A DNA stretch of 64,000 bases from Bacteroidota bacterium (GTDB taxonomy: Bacteria > Bacteroidota > Ignavibacteria > Palsa-1295), in assembly GCA_021324735.1 (NCBI GenBank), contig JAJPIO010000017.1, forward strand, positions 1 to 64,000. Direction: 5' to 3'. The notes under the pieces are model-generated. The model had not been told where the DNA came from and searched no databases. It saw nothing but the letters and a program-made list of their open reading frames with translations. Numbering within the stretch: the first letter of the stretch is position 1; each line of letters begins with the position of its first letter. The position numbers and the translations under genes are program-made. Shown here piece by piece: positions 44,574 through 53,251 of the stretch.

Positions 44574-46568
44574 TTACGACGTAACAGAGCTCGTCCAGTG
44601 AAACGTGGCGAGGTTCTCTAAAATATCACAGCCCAAATGCAGCCACGTATTGATAACACGATACGTGGAAGATTGGGTTTTAGTTAAAATTCCAGAAGCG
44701 CCGGTCGATCGGGCGTAATCGATGGCGGCAATAATAAGCGCTCGGTAAATGCCGCGACCGCGGGCTTCGGGGGCTACCGCATTCAGCGTATCCCGTAGCC
44801 AGATCTCGTTTGCGAGCGGCGCCATTGGCTCAATGGCAACATAACCGCAGGGCGAGCCATCTACCTCGGCCACCAGCACGAGGGCATGTCCTTCCGCATG
44901 ACGCCGGGCCAGGTTTATGAACCACTCACGAAACACTCCCTGGGCTCGTTCCTGCGATATCGTAGGCTCCAGAAAGAACCGGTCCTGTATCATCGAGTGG
45001 TCGCTGTAGGATATTTCCGATATATGCGCTAACGGGTCCACATCCTCCGGCTGCATGGGCCGGACGAGCAAGCCATCATTAAAAATGAGGCCTCGCTCGG
45101 TGGGTTGGTAATGCGTATGCGAAAGAATGTGCTCGAATTTATGCGCTCGAGCACCAAGGGTTACCAGCAGATCGACAATATGAAACCCGGCATTTTCGAA
45201 CGCGCGAGAAACGAAGAGATCCTCATTCGAAACGCGTGCGTCGATCAGGTGCAGATCGCGCTCCCTGGCGAAGGATGTTGCATCGCGAAGTGCGCTCGTG
45301 AGTGGACCGATCCGATGCATATCGACCGCTTCGCCAATGGAATTAGCGTATAAAATTCTCCCGACGGGCACTCCGAGCACTTTGGTATCCCATTCCAGCT
45401 CCGAAAGAATGCAGGCTGCCTCGATACCTCTGCTGCCTTGACTCAAAAAAACATAGGGATTACTCTTCTGCCACGATCGTAAATGGTAATCCGCTATCGT
45501 GTGTGACGTTTCGCCGGTAAAGATGCGAGCGAGCGGTAAGTGGCTGTCGCTCGAGATGATCGTAAGAAGATCTTCCTTGATATCCGGCGATAACGCGGAG
45601 AGGCGAGCCGGCGAGGCGGAATGTCGGCGCAACGGTTCTTCGCTGCCAAGATCCTTCAGCAGATAAAGCGGGCGACCTTGCGCTTCCCCGTAAATCCGGC
45701 TGATATACTCACCCATGAGTCCAATAACGATGAGTTGCAGAGCGCCGAAACCGAAGATCGCGATCATGAGCGAAGCATATCCGGGGACCGTATATGCTCC
45801 GAGCAGCTTACGAACGAATACGTAGAGGACACCCAGAACTGCAAACGCTGCTGCCGTCAAGCCTGATATGGTTGCGAGTTGCAGCGGTGCCGCACTAAAG
45901 CTGGTCGCAGTGCTCAGTGCAAGCTTAAGGAGACGCCAGAGAGAATATTTTGTCTCGCCGGCAAAGCGCTTACCATGCTCGACCGGCACACTGGTTTGGC
46001 GATACCCCAACCAGCTCACGAGCCCTGGCAGGTAGCGGGCCTTCTCCCGCATCTTACGCAGATCGCGTGCAACCGATGCTCGCATAGCACGGAAAATGCT
46101 GGAATTTAAAGATACTTCTGCGCGCGCAACGCTATTCATTATCCAAAGGAATAGCTTGCTCGAAATATTCTTATACCACTTGAACTGCCGCGTGACGCGC
46201 TCGCCCCAAACGACATCGTAACCTTCGTCCAGCTTCTCGAGTAGCTTGTGGATCTCTTCGGGCTGGTCCTGAAGGTCGGCGTCCATCATAATGATGACGT
46301 CGCCACGAGCTTGATCGAGACCAGCGGTAAGCGCAATGTGATGCCCGAAATTTCGGGTAAAGCTAAAGCTGCGGATGTGATCGGGATCTCGCTTTTCGAG
46401 GCCCATCATGATCGCTAGCGAGCCATCGCGAGAGCCGTCGTCGACGAGAATGATCTCATAGGAACGGCCAAGCGCCTCGAGCGCAGCCGTTAAGCGACGC
46501 TCTAACTCGGGAAGAACTTCTTCCTCGTTATAGACGCCGATCACAATTGATAACTCTACAGAATTCAC
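44574..46568 (-). CDS. Fusion: polyprenyl-phosphate sugar synthase (GT2) and RffC/WecD-like GNAT acetyltransferase
   Basis: 664 residues in one frame with GTG start. Residues 1-310 are a DPM1/ArnC-like GT2: IVIGVYNEEEVL, LVDDGSRDGS, NFGHHIALTAGLDQA, MDADLQDQPEE (DxD metal site), then two C-terminal membrane segments and the GEYISRIYGE exit helix. Residues 340-664 form an acetyltransferase: an RffC-like N-part with LEWDTKVLGVPVGRI (the W-D-x3-x-G-x3-GRI signature) and a GNAT core with EARGRGIYRAL as acetyl-CoA loop. RffC acetylates dTDP-4-amino-4,6-dideoxygalactose in enterobacterial common antigen. Together this suggests loading and N-acetylation of an amino sugar on a lipid carrier. No 4-aminotransferase is in the window. 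Confidence 0.85.
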   Translation of the reverse strand: MNSVELSIVIGVYNEEEVLPELERRLTAALEALGRSYEIILVDDGSRDGSLAIMMGLEKRDPDHIRSFSFTRNFGHHIALTAGLDQARGDVIIMMDADLQDQPEEIHKLLEKLDEGYDVVWGERVTRQFKWYKNISSKLFLWIMNSVARAEVSLNSSIFRAMRASVARDLRKMREKARYLPGLVSWLGYRQTSVPVEHGKRFAGETKYSLWRLLKLALSTATSFSAAPLQLATISGLTAAAFAVLGVLYVFVRKLLGAYTVPGYASLMIAIFGFGALQLIVIGLMGEYISRIYGEAQGRPLYLLKDLGSEEPLRRHSASPARLSALSPDIKEDLLTIISSDSHLPLARIFTGETSHTIADYHLRSWQKSNPYVFLSQGSRGIEAACILSELEWDTKVLGVPVGRILYANSIGEAVDMHRIGPLTSALRDATSFARERDLHLIDARVSNEDLFVSRAFENAGFHIVDLLVTLGARAHKFEHILSHTHYQPTERGLIFNDGLLVRPMQPEDVDPLAHISEISYSDHSMIQDRFFLEPTISQERAQGVFREWFINLARRHAEGHALVLVAEVDGSPCGYVAIEPMAPLANEIWLRDTLNAVAPEARGRGIYRALIIAAIDYARSTGASGILTKTQSSTYRVINTWLHLGCDILENLATFHWTSSVTS

Positions 46569-46667
46569 TCTGGTCGAAACGCTCGTAAAAAACAGGACGG
46601 CAAACTTAGGGTCCTACATCCTAACTATGCAAAGATACGCATGCAACGGCAATTTTGCAAGGTATCG

Positions 46668-48146
46668 TTAGCGCGGGACGAATATAAATTCGGGTCGGGT
46701 CACTCCATCGGCCACACGGGTCAGATAAACGTTTGGCTCTTGCAGCATCCGGCCATCTAATAAGTAATCCTGTACCGAGTCAGTTCTAAAAATATCGCTC
46801 TCTTCCATGATGATAGCCGAAAATCGATGGTTCGCATAGGCGCTGTCAAATTCGGAATGCAACCGAGCAGCAGTTGCATCCTGCATACGGAGTACGTCGA
46901 TAGCAGCAAGAAGATGGGCATGGGACGGCTTTCCCGCTTGTCGCGTAATGTATCCGTGGTATGGTATCATGACCTCGCCGGGCATCGCTGCGAGCTTATG
47001 CATGAATGCGTCTCCACCCTGCCGCTGATGAGCGCTCGCAATAAGCATCTTCTCGCTCAACGGATTGAAATACAGCGCAGCGAACTGAAATAAGATCGGC
47101 AAATACGCATAGCGAGCAAATCGTGGTTGAATGGATCGTATCTCGCTCAGAGCGATCGGTAAGAGTGGAAGTCCAAACGCCACGTATGGCATCAGGACAT
47201 TCCTATACCCACCTTCATTTGCAAGACTCATTGCGCCTGCGGCTAACCCACCGAGCATAAACAATGCAATAAGGCCGGTATCGCTCGACCAGAACTGACG
47301 CTTTGCACCATTATTCAAAAACAACAACGTGAGGAAGGCAAGCGAACACACGGCGAGCGGCCCTAACGCATAATAAGGAAATACGTCGAACAAACGCAAA
47401 TATTGGATATCGGCCCGTTTGGCGCCGGGGATCTTAAAAAGATAATAGGTCGACCAGCCGCCGGTCGAGCGATCGAGGATGAGCAAGGAGACTGTTGAAA
47501 GCACGATCGCCGTCATGACAAAGGCAATACCGTGTTTGCGGTCCTTAAGCCAATACCACAGCGCAAGTGCCGGCAAAAAGAAGATCGCTTGTTGCTTTGT
47601 GAGAAATGCTACCGTAAAAAGAATGGCACTTACAAAAACGCCCATCCAACCACGAATGAATATCGCCACGAATGCTAATAGTACCAGCAAAGCCGTAAAG
47701 AACGCATCATTACGGACGATATCGAAATAGAATCCGGTAAGATGATAGCTTGCGAAATAGAGCGCTGTTGTGATAAGGCCCAGCAGTAGCGACCTGGTGA
47801 CATAGCGCACAACATGCCCCAACGTAAGTGCAGTGAACACCGTAGCTATGATCGATACCAATCTTCCGGCGAAAAAACTTATGCCGAATATTTTCATCGC
47901 CAAGGCAACGGCATAGTAATACAGTGGCGGATAAAGCCACGCCACAAAGTCAATAGACGGAGTGGTATAGATCGGCTTTGCCTCGAGGATGCGGACAACA
48001 TGGTCCATCATGGCACCTTCCATCCATTCTACCTCGTAAGGATACAGGAGGCGCATAATGGAAAGCGCGAGGACCAGCACCACAAAAGCAGCTCCGATCA
48101 GGATCGTAAGCCACCGGGTTATTCGCTCGAACGTATCAGACTTCAC
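46668..48146 (-). CDS. GT-C-like family B membrane protein, copy 2
   Basis: 492 residues, about 11 membrane segments. Same family as 38897-40357 with the matching motifs LYPYEVEWMEGAMMDH, IYTTPSIDF, PPLYYY, GRLVSII, FYFDIVRNDA, FLTKQQAIF, IPYHGYI, AGKPSH, RFSAIIMEE and PEFIFVP. The start is a GTG in a GTGA overlap with the methyltransferase gene. The copies differ more in the tail than in the membrane part, so they may share a donor but differ in acceptor; this is inference. Confidence 0.72.
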   Translation of the reverse strand: MKSDTFERITRWLTILIGAAFVVLVLALSIMRLLYPYEVEWMEGAMMDHVVRILEAKPIYTTPSIDFVAWLYPPLYYYAVALAMKIFGISFFAGRLVSIIATVFTALTLGHVVRYVTRSLLLGLITTALYFASYHLTGFYFDIVRNDAFFTALLVLLAFVAIFIRGWMGVFVSAILFTVAFLTKQQAIFFLPALALWYWLKDRKHGIAFVMTAIVLSTVSLLILDRSTGGWSTYYLFKIPGAKRADIQYLRLFDVFPYYALGPLAVCSLAFLTLLFLNNGAKRQFWSSDTGLIALFMLGGLAAGAMSLANEGGYRNVLMPYVAFGLPLLPIALSEIRSIQPRFARYAYLPILFQFAALYFNPLSEKMLIASAHQRQGGDAFMHKLAAMPGEVMIPYHGYITRQAGKPSHAHLLAAIDVLRMQDATAARLHSEFDSAYANHRFSAIIMEESDIFRTDSVQDYLLDGRMLQEPNVYLTRVADGVTRPEFIFVPR

Positions 48147-48889
48147 TTTTTACGCAATACGCAAAACAGGGACGAGCCGAACGGTGGATGATACCACGTT
48201 CTCTCGCTCGGAGCTACAAACAGATCGAGCAGCAGTTTATTCATCCGTGGCGATGGAATACGGTCTTCTGCACGAGATTGCATTCGCAAAATTTTAGAGA
48301 GCTTCCGCACCGTAAGGATAGGGAGAAAAGCAAAAGAATTAGCATAATCGAAGTAGAGCGTATCGAACCCTGTTTTGAATGGCGCCAATACTTCGCTCAT
48401 CATTCGCTTTGAGTAACGCCGATAATGTCCGAGTGAGACGTCCCAATCGCTCCAGAGGCTCATAAAGGCCGGGACATTAATGATGAGCAATCCGCCGATA
48501 GCGGTTATGCGCATGAGCTCGGAAAACGCAAGTTTATCGTCTTCGACGTGCTCTAATACATCCAGGGCGATAGTGACTTTGCTCGTATCATCATTAAGCG
48601 GCAGATTGAGGATCGAGCCCGCCAGCAAGTTCGTACCTTTGCGTTCCAGAGCCAGGCGCCGCGCCTCCTCCGAGTATTCAATGCCGATCACGGATACCCC
48701 GTGGTGCTCGTATGCACCTTTTAGCTCGCGCACTAACTCTCCGGTACCGGCGCCAGCATCTACGATCCGATCGCCGCTGGCGAGAGTGACCGCACGCTCG
48801 ATCCAATGCCGAACAAGCACCCGCTTGCCTTTATAAAACCAATGCTCGCGCTCGACCTTCTCCAGCGCATCATACTCGTGGATCTGCAT
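48143..48889 (-). CDS. Class I SAM-dependent methyltransferase
   Basis: 248 residues. HWFYKGKRVLVRHW is followed by motif I VDAGAGTGELV, the acidic end of strand 2 IGIEYSEEA, ALDVLEHVEDD (motif IV) and IGGLLIINVPA. This is the Methyltransf_11/23 fold. Enzymes of this shape (HWW/FY-x-GKR start) are often found beside GT2 genes of lipid-linked sugar pathways. It may methylate a sugar or a lipid carrier; the target is not known. It lies 10 nt downstream of the second GT2 gene and overlaps the family B gene. Confidence 0.83.
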   Translation of the reverse strand: MQIHEYDALEKVEREHWFYKGKRVLVRHWIERAVTLASGDRIVDAGAGTGELVRELKGAYEHHGVSVIGIEYSEEARRLALERKGTNLLAGSILNLPLNDDTSKVTIALDVLEHVEDDKLAFSELMRITAIGGLLIINVPAFMSLWSDWDVSLGHYRRYSKRMMSEVLAPFKTGFDTLYFDYANSFAFLPILTVRKLSKILRMQSRAEDRIPSPRMNKLLLDLFVAPSERTWYHPPFGSSLFCVLRKK

Positions 48890-48899
48890 TCCTAAACCT

Positions 48900-49892
48900 T
48901 TATTCTTCGACCGATACCGACAGCACGCCTGGCGATGTTGCTATTGCGTTCGCATTCGTGCTTCGAATGATCTCGTTGACGACATAATGAGGGCGTTGCT
49001 TTACCTCATCATAGATTCGGCCTAAATATTCGCCGAGAATTCCGATCGAAATAAGCTGCACTCCTCCCAACATTAGTATTGCGACGGTGGGCGTAGTAAA
49101 ACCGACGACGACGTTAATATTTAATATGCGCATGACCAGTAAGAACAGTGCATACGCAAACGAAAAAATGCTGACGATAAACCCGAAGGTCCAGATAGCA
49201 CGGAGCGGTTTAAAACTAAAACTAAAGACTGCGTCGAACGCATAACGCATCAGGCGTCCGAACGTCTGCTTGGGTTCACCGGCAGCGCGTTCTTCACGAT
49301 CGTAGTATACGACGCCTTGATCGTAACCGACCCACGAGCGAAGCCCAGGGAAGAACCGATTCCGCTCTCGTAACAATAATACTTCGTTGACGGCTTTGCG
49401 ATCGAGCAGCCCAAAGACGCCGCTTCCGGTTTCCATTTTGAGATCGCTAACTTTAGCGAGCATTTTATGGAATGCGGCGAACATCATACCTTTTATCCCG
49501 TGCTCCGCACGCGACCGTCGCTGTGCTACGACGACCCGGCTTCCCTTCTTCCATGCTTGTACCAGTTCTGGAATGAGTTCAGGTGGGTCCTGCAGATCAC
49601 CATCCATGATGACGACAGCATCGCCTGCTGCATGTTCCAGCCCTGCCTGGATAGCCGGTTGATGACCGAAGTTGCGTGATAGATCAATGATGACAAGCCG
49701 AGGATCGCTTACTGCATGCTTCGCAAGCATTTCAAGCGACCGATCTCGTGAGCCATCGTTTATGAGCACCCATTCTGACGCCAGATCAAATTCACGCTCG
49801 AGCGAATCCATGACGTGAGTAACGCGCCGAACGAGTTCGTCGATCAACGCCTCTTCGTTGTATATCGGCATTACGATGGATAAGGAGCGCAT
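48900..49892 (-). CDS. Polyprenyl-phosphate sugar synthase-like GT2 glycosyltransferase
   Basis: 330 residues. DPM1/ArnC-type: IVMPIYNEEALIDEL, LINDGSRDRS, NFGHQPAIQAGLEHA, MDGDLQDPPEL (DxD), GSGVFGLLDR, and two C-terminal membrane segments ending in GEYLGRIYDEVKQRPHY. The enzyme would move a sugar from a nucleotide donor to undecaprenyl phosphate at the cytoplasmic face, giving the donor that GT-C enzymes use outside. Which sugar is unknown. It may lead the run of genes to the methyltransferase; 108 bp separate it from the GT-C gene upstream. Confidence 0.87.
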   Translation of the reverse strand: MRSLSIVMPIYNEEALIDELVRRVTHVMDSLEREFDLASEWVLINDGSRDRSLEMLAKHAVSDPRLVIIDLSRNFGHQPAIQAGLEHAAGDAVVIMDGDLQDPPELIPELVQAWKKGSRVVVAQRRSRAEHGIKGMMFAAFHKMLAKVSDLKMETGSGVFGLLDRKAVNEVLLLRERNRFFPGLRSWVGYDQGVVYYDREERAAGEPKQTFGRLMRYAFDAVFSFSFKPLRAIWTFGFIVSIFSFAYALFLLVMRILNINVVVGFTTPTVAILMLGGVQLISIGILGEYLGRIYDEVKQRPHYVVNEIIRSTNANAIATSPGVLSVSVEE

Positions 49893-49895
49893 AAA

Positions 49896-50003
49896 AAGCA
49901 GGGAATAGGTTTAGAAGCAGGGAATAGGGATCAGGTTTTATGTATGGGCGTTATTCTAAACTATAGCTTGAAAGCGAAGGCTTCGGGTACACCCTAAACC
50001 CTA
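49896..50003. repeat. Short direct repeats (AAGCAGGGAATAGG, CCCTAAACCCTAA) between genes
   Basis: AAGCAGGGAATAGG occurs at 49896-49909 and 49915-49928, with the related CCCTAAACCCTAA at 49992-50004 in the other orientation, all in a 108-bp gap. The gap has no gene. Similar TAGGG-type text (GTTTAGGGTTC) lies at 56287, after the alpha/beta hydrolase start. It looks like an interspersed microrepeat. Confidence 0.5.
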
Positions 50004-51542
50004 ACTTCGTCGCCTGTATAAAGTAAAAGCGCCGATCTTCGTTTCAGGCTCATAATTAGAAATGAGCCACTGACCAAGTTCTGTGAAGTCCTGCCTCAGG
50101 ATCTCATGCCCCAGCCGCCCTCCATAATATTGCCGAAACGCCTCAGGAGCATCACAAACAATAAAATAAAGCGGCTTTTGAGTTATCATGGCGTGAAGGT
50201 ATTCTTTGCGCCACGCTTTCTGGAATGGCTGCAAGGAGTCGCCTACCCCACGCATCGTGATAGCATGGAGCGTTTGGAATCGGCTGGCTGTAAGAAGTCC
50301 TACCATATATTGGGGGTAACTATAGGGCCCAAACATTTGGACGGTATCGCCAGGATGGGTATGCGCCTTTAAATAATCACCGACCTCTGTTTGTACGCGC
50401 ACTCCAAATTCGGGCGATGGTTCATACCGTTCGTAGGATCCTTCCAGAGAGTTAATCCGACCCTTTGCAATATCGAGCAGCACATGTTCGATCGTGTTTC
50501 CCCTTAGGGTTTGCAGGATAAAGAAGAATACGACGACGAACGGAAACGCTAGGCGCATTCCTTTCCAGCGAAGACTTAGCAGGTTGGTGATCTCAATCCA
50601 CCCAATGGACGAGACGAGCAAGAACAGCGTCATCGCAGGATGATAATGGTATACGCTGTGGCGATACAGAACAATCAGCGAAAGAACACTCGCGGCAAAA
50701 AGCGCCAGCCATAAATAGAGAGCGGTACGCTCGTTCTTCCATAAAAACCAGATACCGATCGCTACGGCAATTATTGACACCGCATAAAAGCGAATGGGCA
50801 CCCAAAAGCTAAAGGACGCACCTTCCCCACTATAGACTTTAGCGTTGAAGAGAATGACAGCATCCCAAAGATCTTTGAATCCGCCTATTGCAAGGTAGAC
50901 CCCAACAAATACAGCGAGAGTAAAAAGACATCCGGCCACAAATCGTATTGTTGGCTTGAGCGATCGTGGTTTCGTTCGCCAATCGGAGATCAAATACAAC
51001 ACTCCAAAGACCAACGCATAAGACGCATAGGTTGGTCGGAAAAGAAAGGCCAGCGCCGAAAGAAACCCGACGGCGACCGGTCGCTTTCGATCGAGCGCCA
51101 ACAACATCGCCCCGACCAGCATTATCGATACATACGTGTCGCGCTCGCCGGACATCCACAACCCTTGCTGAAGGTAATACAGGCTCGCAAGCAATGCTGC
51201 CAAGATCCCCGCTCTCAAACTATGCAACCGTTCGCCGAGGAGAATTAGCAAATAGCTTCCTAAAAGCTGAAGAACAATATCGAAAATATGAAATGCGAGC
51301 TGAGAATGGCCGCTTATGATAATTTGTGCAGCATGTATAAGAATAATACCCGGGAAATTCTGATCCCACGAGCCAATGTAAGGGAGGTGACCTTTTAATG
51401 CCAGATCGGCCATGTAGGCATACAGCGCATTATCGTTATTGAAAGGATAGGTGAGGGTGCACGCGAAGATGACCGCGCATCCCACGAGCGTCCAGAATAT
51501 TTTTGTACGGCGGGTATCTTTAACGGTGATCGTTGCCATCAT
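50001..51542 (-). CDS. GT-C-like family C membrane protein, copy 2
   Basis: 513 residues, about 11 membrane segments. It is paralogous to 40354-41877: FNNDNALYAYMADLALKGHLPYI, then SWDQNFPGIILIHAAQ, GERDTYVSIM and FRPTYAS. The tail has YKRM-like absence but shares the pattern YFIVCDAPEAFRQYYGG, LGHEIL and TLYRR. Start is two adjacent ATGs that overlap the upstream TerC gene by 23 bp. It is the first GT-C member when read along the minus strand. Confidence 0.7.
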   Translation of the reverse strand: MMATITVKDTRRTKIFWTLVGCAVIFACTLTYPFNNDNALYAYMADLALKGHLPYIGSWDQNFPGIILIHAAQIIISGHSQLAFHIFDIVLQLLGSYLLILLGERLHSLRAGILAALLASLYYLQQGLWMSGERDTYVSIMLVGAMLLALDRKRPVAVGFLSALAFLFRPTYASYALVFGVLYLISDWRTKPRSLKPTIRFVAGCLFTLAVFVGVYLAIGGFKDLWDAVILFNAKVYSGEGASFSFWVPIRFYAVSIIAVAIGIWFLWKNERTALYLWLALFAASVLSLIVLYRHSVYHYHPAMTLFLLVSSIGWIEITNLLSLRWKGMRLAFPFVVVFFFILQTLRGNTIEHVLLDIAKGRINSLEGSYERYEPSPEFGVRVQTEVGDYLKAHTHPGDTVQMFGPYSYPQYMVGLLTASRFQTLHAITMRGVGDSLQPFQKAWRKEYLHAMITQKPLYFIVCDAPEAFRQYYGGRLGHEILRQDFTELGQWLISNYEPETKIGAFTLYRRRS

Positions 51543-52365
51543 TCGGTTTTCGGATCACAACAGAGAGCACTACAGACACAGTAAGAATTATCAGTACAAC
51601 ACCGAGCGCGACCGTGTTGCTTATTTCAAAACCCGGCACAAAGGCTGGCAAGATCATCTTTATTCCGATGAACCACAATATAACGCCAACCCCTTGCTTT
51701 ACAAACCGGAAAGCATCATGCGCGCGTAATAATAGAAAATAAAGGGAGCGGAGACCAAGGATCGCGAGCATGTTGGAGGAGAAGACAATGATCGGATCTC
51801 GAGTGACCGCGAGTATGGCAGGAATGCTATCGACTGCGAAGATCACATCGGTCACTTCGATCACTGCAACCACGAGAAAGAGCGGCGTTGCGACAAGGTG
51901 CCCGTTCTCACGAAAGAAAAACCGCACTCCGTGGTGTTCGTGAGATACGTGAATGAATCGCGACACGAGCTTAATGGTCCGGCTCTTCTTGGGGTCGAAT
52001 TGCTTTTCACCACCAAATGCCATGACGAACCCACTGTAAAGAACGACCGCACCGAGGAGGTATAATATCCAGGCAAACCGTTCTACCAGGGCAATACCGG
52101 CAAGGATAAGAATACCACGGAGAATAAGTACGCCGATAAGCCCAAAATTGAGTACGCGCCGTTGTGCTTCACGCTTCACATTAAAGTATGTGAAGATCAT
52201 GAGGAAGACGAAAAGATTATCGACCGAGAGCGCTTTTTCGAGCGTGTAACCAGTAAGGAAAGCTTCTGCCGGCGCCGGACCAAAATAGGAGTAAATTCCT
52301 ACCGCGACAAGTAGCGAAAGTCCGATCCAGAAGATACTCCAGGCGAGAGCCCGCTGAAAACTCAT
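51520..52365 (-). CDS. TerC/Alx-family integral membrane protein
   Basis: 281 residues, nine or so membrane segments. ALSVDNLFVFLMIFTYF and VVAVIEVTDVIFAVDSIPAILAVTRDP, with acidic residues in the membrane, are the TerC/Alx signatures; FSSNMLAILGLRSLYFLL follows. These proteins export or balance Mn2+ and protect secreted proteins from mis-metallation. A perfect palindrome lies about 30 bp upstream. No yybP-ykoY riboswitch was recognised. It overlaps the family C gene by 23 bp, so it may lead its transcript. Confidence 0.9.
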   Translation of the reverse strand: MSFQRALAWSIFWIGLSLLVAVGIYSYFGPAPAEAFLTGYTLEKALSVDNLFVFLMIFTYFNVKREAQRRVLNFGLIGVLILRGILILAGIALVERFAWILYLLGAVVLYSGFVMAFGGEKQFDPKKSRTIKLVSRFIHVSHEHHGVRFFFRENGHLVATPLFLVVAVIEVTDVIFAVDSIPAILAVTRDPIIVFSSNMLAILGLRSLYFLLLRAHDAFRFVKQGVGVILWFIGIKMILPAFVPGFEISNTVALGVVLIILTVSVVLSVVIRKPNDGNDHR

Positions 52366-52395
52366 ACGTTTTCTAACAGAGATTCAACAAGAATT

Positions 52396-52409
52396 GTAAC
52401 GGCCGTTAC
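52396..52409. promoter_or_regulatory. 14-bp perfect palindrome upstream of the TerC gene
   Basis: GTAACGGCCGTTAC is its own reverse complement and ends about 30 bp before the TerC start codon (52365). It lies in a 95-bp gap with no gene, so it is a candidate operator. No cognate regulator is in the window. Confidence 0.35.
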
Positions 52410-52460
52410 GGCACAGTAGCTAACAGTGCTTCACGCCTCAGCCGTACATTCTGTAATATC

Positions 52461-53246
52461 TTACTTGCTGTTCCTCAATAAAAATTCTCGCTCTTCTTTG
52501 GAAAGGCTATTCATGCCGCTTTTTGCGATCTTATCAAGGATGGTATCGATCTGCTGCTCGATCGTTTGAACGGATGGCTGCTGCTTTCCCGGTGAGCGCC
52601 GTGGCGTGAGGGCCGCTTCCATTCTATTAAGGAAGCCGCGGCCAAATCCATATTGCCGGTACGTGATGTGTAAATACAAGATCGCGCTAAACGCCCCGAA
52701 GAACGGGCCAAATAAATTCGATGCGCTCGTATCCAATTGCAGCCCGCTCATCGGGATAACCGAAAGAATGAAGAACGCAAGTGCAATGACCCATGCCTTA
52801 ACCCAAAAGAGTCCGAAGACCGAGATCTCACGCTTCGGCCACATATAGGCAAAGCCTCCGAGCAGAAACATCGTTATCATACCGGAACCTGCGAGTGTGC
52901 CATCGGGACTTAACAGCGCGAACAGTATTCCACCGATAACGACGCTCGTAATTAGTGCAAGTGTAAGACGGCGTGTATGAACGATCGTTTCCAATTCACC
53001 GCCAAACATCGCGACGATCATGCCCGTCCAAATAAGCGAGATCGCGCCCCATAAAAGGTTATGTATCGAGATCGCAAAAAAGAATGGATAAGTAACAAGT
53101 CGCCAGATTTGCAGACCACGCAACAGTAAGGCAGGATAAAGAGGGAAAACCCATACCGCTAACGTTGGCAGGATCAACGAAAGGACTGCCGATACTACGA
53201 ATCCTATAATAATGCCTCGCGAAAGCGGCGGAAGATTCTGGAACAT
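52461..53246 (-). CDS. Rhomboid-family membrane protein, probably lacking protease activity
   Basis: 261 residues, six membrane segments. The rhomboid frame is visible: NLLWGAISLIWTGMIVAMFGGELE (the HLxxN-type second segment, where the usual N is G), LAGSGMITMFLLGGFAYMWP with a GSG serine motif, and a last segment NLFGPFFGAFSAILYL where the catalytic AH-x2-G would normally place His. No His is seen there, so the Ser-His dyad appears broken. The C-terminal tail (LDKIAKSGMNSLSKEEREFLL) is common in Bacteroidota rhomboids. Function may be pseudoprotease-like. It is 5 nt downstream of the SUI1 gene. Confidence 0.75.
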   Translation of the reverse strand: MFQNLPPLSRGIIIGFVVSAVLSLILPTLAVWVFPLYPALLLRGLQIWRLVTYPFFFAISIHNLLWGAISLIWTGMIVAMFGGELETIVHTRRLTLALITSVVIGGILFALLSPDGTLAGSGMITMFLLGGFAYMWPKREISVFGLFWVKAWVIALAFFILSVIPMSGLQLDTSASNLFGPFFGAFSAILYLHITYRQYGFGRGFLNRMEAALTPRRSPGKQQPSVQTIEQQIDTILDKIAKSGMNSLSKEEREFLLRNSK

Positions 53247-53251
53247 GCGAG

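Noticed and set aside
27716-51542. Classical O-antigen or capsule locus
   Set aside because: No Wzx, Wzy, Wzz, Wza or ABC exporter and no set of cytoplasmic GT1/GT4 transferases was found; GT-C proteins dominate.
52366-52460. yybP-ykoY (Mn) riboswitch before the TerC-like gene
   Set aside because: The 95-bp leader lacks the GGGGAGUAG-like core.
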